Positions 1 through 9,889 of a DNA stretch of 64,000 nt are shown piece after piece. The stretch is from Monoplex corrugatus. Its lineage: Eukaryota > Mollusca > Gastropoda > Littorinimorpha > Ranellidae. Where the stretch lies: positions 56,640,752 to 56,704,751 of the forward strand of contig JAPXFY010000026.1 in NCBI GenBank assembly GCA_030674185.1, given 5' to 3'. Both the position numbers and the translations under genes were made by a program. Under the pieces are notes generated by a model. It searched no databases, was not told the origin of the DNA, and worked only from the letters and a program-made list of their open reading frames with translations. Within the stretch, counting starts at the first letter, position 1. Each line of letters begins with the position of its first letter.

Positions 1-13
1 GTGCCATCTCATC

Positions 14-476
14 TCGTCGTTGACAACAGCTGTCTTTGTGTCATATCAGGAGCTCGTTGTTGACAACAGCTGTCTTTGTGTCATATCAGGAGCTCGTCCT
101 TGACAACAGCTGTCTTTGTGTCATATCAGGAGCTCGTTGTTGACAACAGCTGTCTTTGTGTCATATCAGGAGCTCGTTGTTGACAACAGCTGTCTTTGTG
201 TCATATCAGGAGCTCGTTGTTGACAACAGCTGTCTTTGTGTCATATCAGGAGCTCGTTGTTGACAACAGCTGTCTTTGTGTCATATCAGGAGTTCGTTGT
301 TGATAACAGCTGTCTTTGTGTCATATCAGCTCGTTGTTAACAGCTGTCTTTGTGCATATCAGGAGCTCGTTGTTGACAACAAGCTGTCTTTGTGTCATAT
401 CAGGAGCTCGTTGTTGACAAACTGTCTTTGTGTCATATCAGGAGCTCGTGTTGACAACAAGCTGTCTTTCTTGCAT
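14..476. repeat. 40-bp minisatellite
   Basis: About 11-12 tandem copies of a 40-bp unit containing 'GCTGTCTTTGTGTCATATCA' followed by 'GGAGCTCGTTGTTGACAACA'. Copies are near identical up to about 300 and then shorten through small deletions. The unit contains the short palindrome GTTGTTGACAAC. No coding sense is apparent. Confidence 0.95.
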
Positions 477-1194
477 GGCTGATGTCTTGGGAGTTCTCCG
501 ATAGCCCTGTTGCCATTGTACAGACGTTCCAGCATCCCACTTGGAGAGCTGACCGCTTGTTTTATGTTTGGTTTTCTGTCTTTTTTGCATGGTGCAAATC
601 TGGCAGTCTGCTTGTTGGTGTTTACCTAATCTCCGAGCACCCAGTGGAGAAGGCAGACTGTGCCATGACAGCAGTTAGGTGGACGGTAGCTGGTCAACGA
701 GGCCGAGAATCTCTCCCACCATTGGAAGCAGCCTCTGGTGCTACACTCTACGGCAGTTGAGCTGTAGCTTATAACCGGTAGACTGCTGCTTCCCGTGTTG
801 TTTCACCACCACGAGGCGAAGCTGGAGTGACCTCTCCAGGGCGCAAGCCAGGGTGGGGTTATATCGAGGACAAGCTGTTGCCATGTTGCAGGTCCCCCTT
901 CTCTCCACACTGTTGATAGGACCAAAGGAAAGTGGAGGTCGGTGCAGTTTGGCAGTAACAGTGTCGCAGGAGTTGCCAGAACGTTGCTGAGAGCAGCAGT
1001 AACCGCCTTAGGTCTAACTCCAGATTTTTCCTTGGGTTTACTCCCGAAGCCTTTCCTGTGACCAAATATTCTGCAAGGCAGCAGAGGTTTGAGGTCGGAG
1101 TTTTCCTTCGCCTAAATGAGATGCCATCCAAGGCTCTAAGCCCCATCTACAGAATGCGGCAGGTTGTACTGGGTTATATTTTACCAGTAGCAGG
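477..1194. other. unassigned sequence
   Basis: No gene, RNA or repeat recognised. Short open frames are present on both strands but none carries a motif I know. The stretch lies directly upstream of a Polinton-type integrase relic and could be more of the same dead element. Confidence 0.4.
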
Positions 1195-1975
1195 GAAATC
1201 CTGACCTGACATTGAATCAATATGTTGAGGTCCAAAAAAGCAAACGATGGTACGAGTTACCTCGCTGACGGTCGTTGATGCTTTGTCCAAGTACATTTGG
1301 GTAGGTCCTTTAAACGACAAGATGGGGTCGTGTTGATGGCAGCGTTTAAACACATCTTTGATCAAGGTAGAAAAGAAAAAAACCTGTTAGACTGCAGATG
1401 GATAAATGGACGGAATTTCAAAACCATCAGTTTATTTTTTTCAAAGAAAGGAATAACATTTTGTGACCCATAACAAAGACAACAAAGCTGCGATTGTGGA
1501 ACGCTTTAATCGTAGCTTGAATACGAAGATGTAGCGGTACGTTATACATAAACAGACTGTACATTATATGCCTGTGTTAGCTCAGGTCGTGTGAGGCTAC
1601 AACCAATCTTATCCAAGTATTGGGCGTGCTCCCTCGATTGTGACAACGGAGAACAAGGAAGAAGTGTGGCAGACGTTGTGAGACATCCACGAGACAATAA
1701 AAAAGATAGAAAGGGACAAGTGCTCAAGGTGGGGGATCGTGTACGTCTTAGCAAAGTGTGTCGGATGTTTAAGAACGGGTAGGCTACCTCATGGGTTGGA
1801 CGGAAGAAACGTTTTATGTAAGCCGCATTTTTAGTACCACGCCTGTGACTTACGTGATTGACGACGAACGAGGGGAAGATCTGGAAGGGACCCTGCACGC
1901 GGAAGAGCTGCAGAAGGTACTTTATGAAGACCTACATGAAAGAAATTTATTGGGGCTAGCTAGCATCACTTAGCG
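1195..1975 (+). pseudogene. decayed Polinton/Maverick-type integrase
   Basis: Seen: in-register pieces of an rve-type DDE integrase spread over several frames. They include 'LTVVDALSKYIWVGPLNDK' (first catalytic Asp near 1277), 'KAAIVERFNRSLNTK' (catalytic Glu near 1499), 'APSIVTTENKEEVWQT', then 'GWTEETFYVSRIF' and 'LEGTLHAEELQKVLYED' near 1793-1935, where the C-terminal chromo/SH3-like part is expected. Known: this motif order is that of the cellular integrases carried by Polinton/Maverick elements and of F54H12.3-like transposon-derived proteins. Stops and frameshifts separate the pieces, and the second catalytic Asp region near 1400 is unrecognisable, so it is dead. Other Polinton pieces follow downstream. 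Confidence 0.75.
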
Positions 1976-2399
1976 TATGGGCGTTTGTCAGAAATGGGCA
2001 GGCAGAATTAGGATAAGGAGAAGGAAGAAAAAAACGATGATGGAAGAAGAGGAAGCAGTCGACTTGACAATAGGTCGATTGGACGAGGATGAAAGAAAAA
2101 AAAAAGAAAAGAAAAACGTGGAGAAGAATGGTCAGCAATGGGACGATGGTGGTGCCATTTGTATGTGCAACATTATCGTTGCCAAATTGTGTTTGCATGT
2201 CAGATGGTCCTTTCATGCGGTGTTTAGCTTGTCTGTTATAATTTGACTCGGGAGTAATGTACGGAAAGGCAGTTGGAGGAAACTCAGTGGAAATTGTGGA
2301 TCGCGACTTTGAACAGCTGCCTCGAGTACTTATTACAGTACCAACTGATCATTTAATTTCCAAACCCTCATCTTCTTCCCACTCTTCCTCAAAGTTTTT
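1976..2399. other. linker within the Polinton relic
   Basis: A purine-rich stretch encoding a Lys/Glu-rich frame (1977-2246), then unassigned sequence. The charged frame could be the decayed tail of the integrase or simple purine richness. I cannot decide which. Confidence 0.3.
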
Positions 2400-2700
2400 A
2401 AACTACCACCAGCGGGATGTCTTCCTCTTCGTTTTACACTGTGCTCAGTTCTATGCAACAATGTCAGACAACCAAGGCTGATCATTTTCTGTCGATTTGC
2501 CTCGGCCCATGGAATTGAGCGGAGGGAATCATGAGGCAGGACTGAGCAAGATCTTGTTCACCAACAGTTATTACAACATAGCAGTGAATCACAAGTATTA
2601 CGTTCACTTTAAAACTGGATGAGACACACCACAAAGATGTGCGAAGACTGTAGCAGGACAATACGAATCTTCTGCTCATTTTCTAGACGTGTTGGACGTG
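2400..2700 (+). pseudogene. relic of a Polinton-associated structural-type protein N-terminus
   Basis: Seen: 'SFYTVLSS' near 2425, then after a frameshift 'RPMELSGGNHEAGLSKILF' followed by 'TNSYYNIAVNHKYYVHFKTG' at about 2500-2622, ending at TGA. Known (from memory): many invertebrate hypothetical proteins from Polinton-like elements begin with a 'LPSNAS...DNKAS.F.V.LPRP.EL.G.WEVGL.EI' pattern, and this fits. The role of that protein is not established to my knowledge. It is broken by at least one frameshift, and an RTE insertion follows at 2764. Confidence 0.55.
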
Positions 2701-2763
2701 TTGGACGTGACTATTCAAAAAGTGGCTGACCAAGAAGATGCGAGTAAGTTGCAAGTCTATCAT

Positions 2764-3317
2764 AATGATAATCATCATCATCACGTGCCTTGCCACATGG
2801 CGTTAGCGATCATGGTCTTCCATCTATTTCTATCTCTTGTTGCCTCAAGCACCTCTTCCACCCTCTTTGTCTTCAGCCACTCTGCAAGTCCGTCCAAAAT
2901 CTCCCTGGGTCTACCTGATGCTCTCTTTCCCTCCAGCTTTCCTGTTGTGACCAAGTGCTCCAATTCCCCTTTTCTCATAAAATGGCCTATAAATGTTGCC
3001 CGTCTTTTCCGGATCTTCGTTATGAATGATCTTGTGTCTTCCTCCATCAAGACTGTCTCGTTTATTTTCTTTGTTGTCCATGGAACTCTCAACATTCTTC
3101 TTGGAAATCACATCTCGGCTGCCTCAATCTTGTTCTGGCTTTGCTTGTTGACTGTCCACGCCTCACAACCGTACAACAATATTGGTTCTATACAACATTC
3201 AAGAACTCTCTTCTTGATGTTGATTGGTAGGCATTTGTTAGTAAGAATGCTTTTCATCTTCTTGAATGCTGTTTTGGCTTGGCCGATTCCGCTGGCTATT
3301 TCTGATGTGCATCTGCT
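2764..3317 (-). mobile_element. RTE-like LINE, 5'-truncated, with target duplication
   Basis: Reverse-strand 3' end of an RTE-like endonuclease/reverse-transcriptase LINE. The conceptual protein includes 'DSRCTSEIASGIGQAKTAFKK', 'LYGCEAWTVNKQSQ' and 'RRATFIGHFMRKGELEHLV', interrupted by frameshifts. The 3' end is a GGCACGTG junction followed by an ATG/ATT trinucleotide tail (2764-2784 read in reverse). GTCTATCAT occurs on both sides (2755-2763 and 3318-3326), consistent with a 9-bp target duplication. The same family occurs at 22.1, 28.1, 43.4 and 51.2 kb. Confidence 0.85.
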
Positions 3318-3326
3318 GTCTATCAT

Positions 3327-3684
3327 GATCACGCCAGCAAAAAGGTTACTGTCGATCTGCGAGAGACAGGATCTTATCTGAGGGTGAGTCCTGACCTGCA
3401 AGATTTAACGCATCTCCCAGACAGGGCACTGCAGAGGAGGGCGGTGCACAAGGGTGCTGGCACTATGAAGCTGTATTGCCACTTTCAAGCAGTATATAAG
3501 ACGCAGTATCACCGGGTTGGAACTGTGTTAGCACCTCTGTTGTGGATCGTTCCTCTGACTGGCATCGATGGTAGTGTAAGTGGGGTTGGGGTGGGGTAGG
3601 GAGGATGTGGTTCATCACGTTTTTGAGAAACTGCAATACGTCCATGTCAGTCGACACTGCTTTTCGACGGTAGAAATGCTGTTG
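3327..3684. other. unassigned sequence
   Basis: Sequence between an RTE copy and a fold-back element. No gene or repeat recognised; it may be more decayed Polinton sequence. Confidence 0.35.
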
Positions 3685-3850
3685 TCTTTTGACTCCAGCA
3701 GCCTGTCCACCAGCACGCTGTATTGCCAACCATGCTAGCAGAGCAAAAACTTAACCCTTTATTTCCCTCTCCCTGCAGGAAGCTGGTAAATAGAGTCAGA
3801 GAATAAAAGGATTAATTTTTTTGCAGTTGGTGAATAGGGTTAAAGTAAGG
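3685..3850. mobile_element. TTAA-type fold-back element, copy 1
   Basis: A palindromic core runs from TTAACCCTTT (3751) to AAAAGGATTAA (3815) around a CCCTGCAGGAAGCTGG centre. It is flanked on the left by 'CCAACCATGCTAGCAGAGCA' and on the right by 'TTGCAGTTGGTGAATAGGGT', in the same order as the copy at 43.1 kb read in reverse. TTAA ends suggest a non-autonomous piggyBac-type element. Confidence 0.65.
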
Positions 3851-3939
3851 TTTGTAGAGACAATTTTATTTGTAGAGAGAAAGACCGTAGTAAAACTTCA
3901 TTTAAGACGTCTGCGTCCAGACTTCACGGACAGGAAAAA

Positions 3940-4040
3940 ACCAACACCATGACAGCGGTAAAAGGAGGAAGAAAACAACAAACAAAAAACAAAAAAAAGA
4001 AACCAAAAAAAAAAAAGGGGGGGGGGGGGGGGGGGTTGTG
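3940..4040. repeat. A-rich tract ending in a poly-G run
   Basis: An A-rich low-complexity run (about 3965-4016) followed directly by roughly 20 G (4017-4036). The exact lengths of such homopolymers are unreliable in assemblies. Confidence 0.8.
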
Positions 4041-4962
4041 GCGCAATGCGGGTAGGAATGCGATGTTCGTCACTAGGGTTTCGACATTATCAAGAGCAAG
4101 TGGAAAAAACCGTATTCCCACCTCTGTAGGTGACAGAGGCAGCAGTCGATGAGATAGCGGTTTAAGAAGTGTGTTGGGTCATTTGTATCAATGAACAGTG
4201 TTGAAACAAGCGGGGAAAGCCGGTGCTGAGGAAGGGAGGTCAAACCGGGCTACAAGTTGTGTTGGTGGGTGAAAACCTGAAAACAATGGCGGCTCGAAGA
4301 GCATAAGAGATGGGATGGAAACTTTGTCAGCGAATGACTGGAAGTGATCCAGGAGCGAAAGGAGGAGAGGAGAGGAGAGGAGAAAAACCTCCACTGCCTT
4401 ATCGTTCAATTACGTCATTTTCTGATGCAGCCGGATCATTCACCAATTTAGGTGCCTGTTTGGTATAGACGTAGTGGATGTCTGATGTGTGCAAGATTTG
4501 GCTGGTTCGTGCCGTGTGCGCTGTTGGTGGGTAATATAAATGTTTCCAGCCAAAATAACATGGGGCAAAGCAAGGTCACCTCGCCAATGCACGTCAGACA
4601 CGTTCCGCAAACGTTTTAAAACACGCTCTAGGGGTAGACTCCATCACAAGCGTGACGTTTGACACGACCAACCCGTGACATAAACACCAGCGCAATAAAG
4701 GCGTGGCTAACAAGTTTTGGTCACGTGATAACTGGCCACCAGAGTTCTGTGTGGTTAATTTAACAGTCTGTCTGTTGCTTGCGTTTGCACCGCTTGAAGG
4801 GTCCAATGTGTTCTCTTCCTACCGTGGCGTTTTAGAAGATGGGGTGAAATTCGAGGGAAAAAAACGATCCTTTAAATGACCCAGAACGTGACTAACCCAA
4901 ACAAGTTTCATTTTTGGACAGCGTCCAGATCGGCTTGGTCCATGAGGACCGGCTGACCTTTA
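4041..4962. other. unassigned sequence
   Basis: No gene or named repeat recognised on either strand. It lies between fold-back elements in the middle of the Polinton relic, where further Polinton genes would be expected, but I could not match any frame. Confidence 0.35.
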
Positions 4963-5141
4963 CCTTGACTCCCACACACTATCCATCAACTGCAAAAACT
5001 TAACCTTTTGACTCCTTCACCCTATCCACCAGCTTCATGCAGGAAGATGGATAGGGTGAAGGAATCAAAGGGTTAAGTTTTTGTTTTGCCAGCATGGTTG
5101 ACAATACAGGATGTTGGTGGGCAGGATGGGGGCAGTCAATT
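4963..5141. mobile_element. TTAA-type fold-back element, copy 2
   Basis: An inverted repeat with arms 'CTTAACCTTTTGACTCCTTC' (from 5009) and its near-complement ending GGGTTAAG (about 5085), centred on a CATGCAGGA loop. The outer parts match copies at 3.7 and 43.1 kb, including 'GCCAGCATGGTTGACAATAC' on the right. It is inserted in the relic of the B-family polymerase. Confidence 0.7.
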
Positions 5142-5295
5142 TCTTGAATTGTTGGCAGGCGTGTTTATAAGAACTGTCACTATCGGATTTTTCCCCACTT
5201 CTGCCATTCACACTCCCACATTTTAATCACAGCCTCGGAGTCCGCAGCCTCATGCAGGTAGGTGGTCATATTTGTTGAGTTTTGTCTGTGTTTGT
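5142..5295 (-). pseudogene. B-family DNA polymerase relic, segment 3
   Basis: Reverse strand: 'NMTTYLHEAADSEAVIKMWE' followed by 'CEWQKWGK' (about 5290 to 5190), matching the 'T..YL...GY.VIEMWECEW' block of protein-primed (Polinton-type) B polymerases. It lies on the far side of the piggyBac-like insertion from segment 2. The TTAA at 5296-5299 marks the junction, and the reading frame on the two sides is in register if the insertion is ignored. Downstream sequence decays into stops and a fold-back element. I give no joined sequence. Confidence 0.7.
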
Positions 5296-6338
5296 TTAAC
5301 TCTTTCAGCCCTGCGCCTGACAAATTGTCGGGCGCACACACCCACTCACTTTCGGTTTCATTTGTATGAATATTCATTACGGGAGGGACGTTACTCCGTC
5401 ACTCTTCCCTTCTGATAACTTCGAAGATTCTGCCAAGTCATTTGAAGCAATTTTACAAAATTTTTTGTTTTTTTACGTCAAGATGATTAAACAAGCTCGC
5501 TACACAGTGCAACAAGTTTTGGATGAAATCCTCCTCGATGAAGACAGTGATTTTGAGCCTGAAACAGAAGAAACAGCCTCTGAATCGAGCGTATCTTCGT
5601 CGATCGGCACTTCACTCGACAAAGAGCCCTCGGAACGACCGAAAATTGATGAAATTGATGAAATGGAGGTGGAAAATCAACCATCAACATCAAGTGGGTG
5701 TGTTCATATTGATGCTTCTAGAATTCTCCAACATACTGTAGGCAAGAAAGCGACTGTGACAGTGACAGTGATAATGAGAATGAAGGCTCCTGTTGTCATT
5801 ATCTTGCCGTACAGTGTTGGAGCGATCTCTGGCCCCACTACCACCACACAACCATCCTCAACTCATGATAGGGCCTCTGAATCGAGTGTATCCCACATTT
5901 GCAGAAAAATTGTTTCTTTTTCCTTGATTTTTTTTTCGACATTGTGGGTATTATGGGATTCAACACAATTTCAAAGTTATAATACCCATTTTGTAGTATC
6001 TCCTTTTGTGTTACTTGTGTGCATTGTGATTTTGGTGTGCCTCTTTAATTGTGAACATTAATAAAAATGATTTTTTGTAGTTTTTTGTAAATTTTCATAA
6101 AATTTTAACTAAGACTAAAACATCAAATGATCTGAAAATTATATATGAAAAAGAACATTTATGATATCAGCAAGCATACAAAACTTCAATGAATTTCATC
6201 AAGCAGTTTTTGAAATATAGGCGTTTTATTGGGGTACCCGTTGATTGTACAGTTCCCCCCCAAAAAAAAAAACAAAAAAAACCCAGGCTGGGAGTGCATT
6301 TCTTTTGTAAAGCAGACAGGGCTGAAAGAAGTAAAGCG
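5296..6338 (+). mobile_element. piggyBac-like element, internally deleted
   Basis: Left end TTAACTCTTTCAGCCCTG (5296). The right end reads, on the reverse strand, 'TTACTTCTTTCAGCCCTG' (about 6336-6319), giving inverted termini that share TTCAGCCCTG and a TTAA target that has mutated to TTAC at the right. A subterminal hairpin GCGCCTGACAAATTGTCGGG sits just inside the left end. Length of about 1.0 kb is too short for a full transposase (usually about 2 kb or more), and only the N-terminal part is present. It interrupts the polymerase relic. Confidence 0.7.
5483..5742 (+). pseudogene. N-terminal piece of piggyBac-type transposase
   Basis: From ATG 5483 the frame reads 'MIKQARYTVQQVLDEILLDE' and then an acidic/Ser-rich stretch 'DSDFEPETEETASESSVSSS'. 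Known: PGBD4-like transposases begin with a short basic segment, '(Y/F)T..EAL..I..D.DSD' and an acidic linker before the DDE domain. No DDE domain follows; the frame drifts into low-complexity and hydrophobic sequence and stops at 6061. It is best read as the surviving head of a deleted element. Confidence 0.6.
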
Positions 6339-6652
6339 ATTTGTTTGGTGTCTACACAGTGGGTGGGATGGCACTCGCGACCACGCCACAGGCAACCGTT
6401 GAACTGATACATGGTACGATGTGCTGCGTCCCACCTGTCGACTGTGATGTATATGCTTTCTAGTGCTGTTCTTTACCACTGTATTTATGTCGTGTGTGTT
6501 TGTTTTGCGTGTGCATCATCCATTCCAACCATTCCGTCGCCTGTCTCCCATAGTGTGCATCCATTCTGTAGGCTTTGAACCCTGTATCAGGCTTCCAAAT
6601 GGTGGGATGTTCCTCCGGTATGTCACGCATGAAGCAAGATGAATAAAGAGCA
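6339..6652 (-). pseudogene. B-family DNA polymerase relic, segment 2
   Basis: Reverse strand: directly after the 33-bp array comes 'NALYSSCFMRDIPEEHPTIW' with 'KPDTGFK' and 'GRQATEWLEWMMHTQNKHTR' (6650-6470). After a stop and frameshift, 'MYQFNGCLWRGRECHPTHC' follows (about 6412-6355). Known: in Polinton-type polymerases the order is a '(Y)G.DANALY' block, 'A..WL.W...IHIRH..NGKE', then 'TVYQFHGCYWHG..C'. One stop, one frameshift and a piggyBac insertion show that it is dead. Confidence 0.75.
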
Positions 6653-8403
6653 TTTGCGTCATCGCCATGTAGCCTACATACTTTACGGGCGTCATCGCCA
6701 TGTAGCCTACATACTTTACGGGCGTCATCGCCATATAGCCTACATACTTTACGGGCGTCATCGCCATGTAGCCTACATACTTTACGGGCGTCATCGCCAT
6801 ATAGCCTACATACTTTACGGGCGTCATCGCCATATAGCCTACATACTTTACGGGCGTCATCGCCATATAGCCTACATACTTTACGGGCGTCATCGCCATA
6901 TAGCCTACATACTTTACGGGCGTCATGGCCATGTAGCCTACATACTTTACGGGCGTCATCGCCATATAGCCTACATACTTTACGGGCGTCATGGCCATGT
7001 AGCCTACATACTTTACGGGCGTCATCGCCATATAGCCTACATACTTTACGGGCGTCATCGCCATGTAGCCTACATACTTTACGGGCGTCATGGCCATATA
7101 GCCTACATACTTTACGGGCGTCATCGCCATGTAGCTTACATACTTTACGGGCGTCATCGCCATGTAGCCTACATACTTTACGGGCGTCATCGCCATATAG
7201 CCTACATACTTTACGGGCGTCATCGCCATGTAGCCTACATACTTTACGGGCGTCATCGCCATATAGCCTACATACTTTACGGGCGTCATCGCCATATAGC
7301 CTACATACTTTACGGGCGTCATCGCCATATAGCCTACATACTTTACGGGCGTCATCGCCATATAGCCTACATACTTTACGGGCGTCATGGCCATGTAGCC
7401 TACATACTTTACGGGCGTCATCGCCATATAGCCTACATACTTTACGGGCGTCATGGCCATGTAGCCTACATACTTTACGGGCGTCATCGCCATATAGCCT
7501 ACATACTTTACGGGCGTCATGGCCATGTAGCCTACATACTTTACGGGCGTCATCGCCATATAGCCTACATACTTTACGGGCGTCATGGCCATGTAGCCTA
7601 CATACTTTACGGGCGTCATCGCCATATAGCCTACATACTTTACGGGCGTCATCGCCATATAGCCTACATACTTTACGGGCGTCATCGCCATATAGCCTAC
7701 ATACTTTACGGGCGTCATCGCCATATAGCCTACATACTTTACGGGCGTCATCGCCATGTAGCCTACATACTTTACGGGCGTCATCGCCATATAGCCTACA
7801 TACTTTACGGGCGTCATCGCCATGTAGCCTACATACTTTACGGGCGTCATCGCCATATAGCCTACATACTTTACGGGCGTCATCGCCATGTAGCCTACAT
7901 ACTTTACGGGCGTCATCGCCATATAGCCTACATACTTTACGGGCGTCATCGCCATATAGCCTACATACTTTACGGGCGTCATGGCCATGTAGCCTACATA
8001 CTTTACGGGCGTCATCGCCATATAGCCTACATACTTTACGGGCGTCATGGCCATGTAGCCTACATACTTTACGGGCGTCATCGCCATATAGCCTACATAC
8101 TTTACGGGCGTCATGGCCATATAGCCTACATACTTTACGGGCGTCATCGCCATGTAGCCTACATACTTTACGGGCGTCATCGCCATATAGCCTACATACT
8201 TTACGGGCGTCATGGCCATGTAGCCTACATACTTTACGGGCGTCATCGCCATATAGCCTACATACTTTACGGGCGTCATGGCCATATAGCCTACATACTT
8301 TACGGGCGTCATCGCCATATAGCCTACATACTTTACGGGCGTCATCGCCATATAGCCTACATACTTTACGGGCGTCATCGCCATGTAGCCTACATACTTT
8401 AAC
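6653..8403. repeat. 33-bp minisatellite inside the polymerase relic (~53 units)
   Basis: About 53 head-to-tail copies of a 33-bp unit, e.g. 'CATACTTTACGGGCGTCATC' followed by 'GCCATATAGCC'. Variation is confined almost entirely to two dimorphic sites (CGCC/GGCC and ATATA/ATGTA). Because 33 is a multiple of 3 and the unit lacks stops in several frames, open frames of 587 to 685 codons run through on both strands. In one minus frame the unit reads 'DDARKVCRLYG'. The last copy continues as 'GDDANALYSS', the conserved polymerase block, so the array grew from the polymerase coding sequence just before that block. Confidence 0.95.
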
Positions 8404-8690
8404 GGGTGTCTGAGCTGGCGCAAACAAATGTGACTTTGCATTGTACCAGACCAAAAACATCGCGAATTCTTCACGTTCTTTTCCGTCCACACACTGACAA
8501 AACATCTCGGCTCTTTGAACCCAGGTATGTTCAATGCCACAGAAAGAGGCACGTGTCTAGATATGTAATTCATGTTAGTGTCCGAATGCTGGGTTTGTGG
8601 TAGATCGCCCTTGTCAAAATAAACTTCAAAATCAAACGTTATTCTGTAAAGAAATACAAAATGTGGGTCAGCCGAGATATCTTGTTTTTG
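8404..8690 (-). pseudogene. B-family DNA polymerase relic, segment 1 (exonuclease part)
   Basis: Reverse strand, upstream of the array: 'RITFDFEVYF' (about 8645-8616), matching an exonuclease I 'DFE' motif, then 'NMNYISRHVPLSVALNIPGF' with 'KEPRCFVSVW' (8573-8490). Known: Polinton-like polymerases follow the DFE motif with a 'H.PVS......GF..P..FV' segment. The exonuclease II and III motifs, expected between here and the NALY block, are not recognisable; that space is taken by about 90 bp of unclear sequence and the 33-bp array. Confidence 0.6.
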
Positions 8691-9889
8691 AACTCTTGCA
8701 CCACAGACTGTGACAGGATATATATCCCACCTTTAAAAGTCTCCACTGTCTGACCACTTTGATACATTTTTTTCTCTCAACTGTGTGTTATTTATGATTT
8801 TAATCTCTCAGCTGAGTGACAGTTTTCTACATGAGCTTACAGGCCAAGGTGTGTCCTAATCTGTCGATGATGATGTGGATGAAATGTTTGTAGCATAACA
8901 CAGCCTAAGTGTGTCTGCGTGTTAAGTCGTTAGAGAACACGGGAACAAGTGAAGGGGGTGATCATTTTTCATCAAACACATTTAGGCCTACATTTCAGTC
9001 AAAAATGTTTTCTAAAGATTCAAATCAAAACGACGAAATGCCGGCAAAATGCACTGGAGGTTGCACGCGTCCTAAACTACTGTCAACAGTTTTTTTTAAG
9101 TATCTAGAGGTACCCTTATTTAGAGCGACATATTAAAAAAAAAGTCCATCTTCATAAACAAAACCATGGTGTTGGTCTCTTGGTATGGTGAGCATTACTT
9201 CTAGAAAAATCAGACAATTCATCATGACAAGGACAACGAATCAGAAAATCAGGAAGTGGATTGACGTAAAATAAAAACAAAACAAAACAAACACAAAATA
9301 GCCCTGGTGTCACCAAGGTCGGAAAGAAAGGACAAAAAACGTCATGTTTGGAGCTAATCAAGCCTGGTTTGTCTAACGTTCCGTTAGTGTTTTGAAAGGA
9401 CTGAAAAAAGGGACAAATCACCCGTCTCTTCGTGGCTCTACAAAAACGAATAAGAAAATAAAACAACTTTTGTTATGGTAAGGGTTCGTAAACAGGACGT
9501 TCCAATCTGGTTCGATCCTGCCTGAGAAAAACGCGTTGGGTTCCGATCACCGTGTACATGTATTTTGCCAGGATGCTGGTGTGTTTTGATCGCACTCCAA
9601 TGTTTCTCATACGCCTCTCTAACTTCAGGGGCTAAATAATCAAACAGCCAATTCTATTTTTTATTTTTAAAAAAAGAAGGGGTGAGACTCACCCTCATCA
9701 TCACTGGTCCTACATTTCCTGTACCAGAGAGCCCGAGGGTCTTCAAACCTTTGGAGAAGCCTGTCCCAAAACAAGAGGGTCAAGAGTGAAGGGAGCATGA
9801 GAGGCTGCCACCACCACCACTGTTGCCGCTGCCATTTTGGAAGGACCTGGAACGTGTACAGTTTTCACGTGCCAAGACTGAGGGTCCTT
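8691..9889. other. unassigned sequence
   Basis: No gene, RNA or repeat recognised. The region lies beyond the apparent N-terminal end of the polymerase relic. A 104-codon reverse frame (9152-9466) has no motif I know. Confidence 0.35.

Noticed and set aside
2781..3381. 230-codon + frame over the RTE copy at 2.8-3.4 kb
   Set aside because: Antisense shadow of the reverse-strand LINE, whose minus-frame translation matches the other RTE copies.
6460..8573. Long open frames of 681, 685 and 587 codons on both strands over the 33-bp array
   Set aside because: They arise because the period is a multiple of three and the unit lacks stops in several frames. Only the flanks of the minus frames have recognisable, decayed polymerase sequence.
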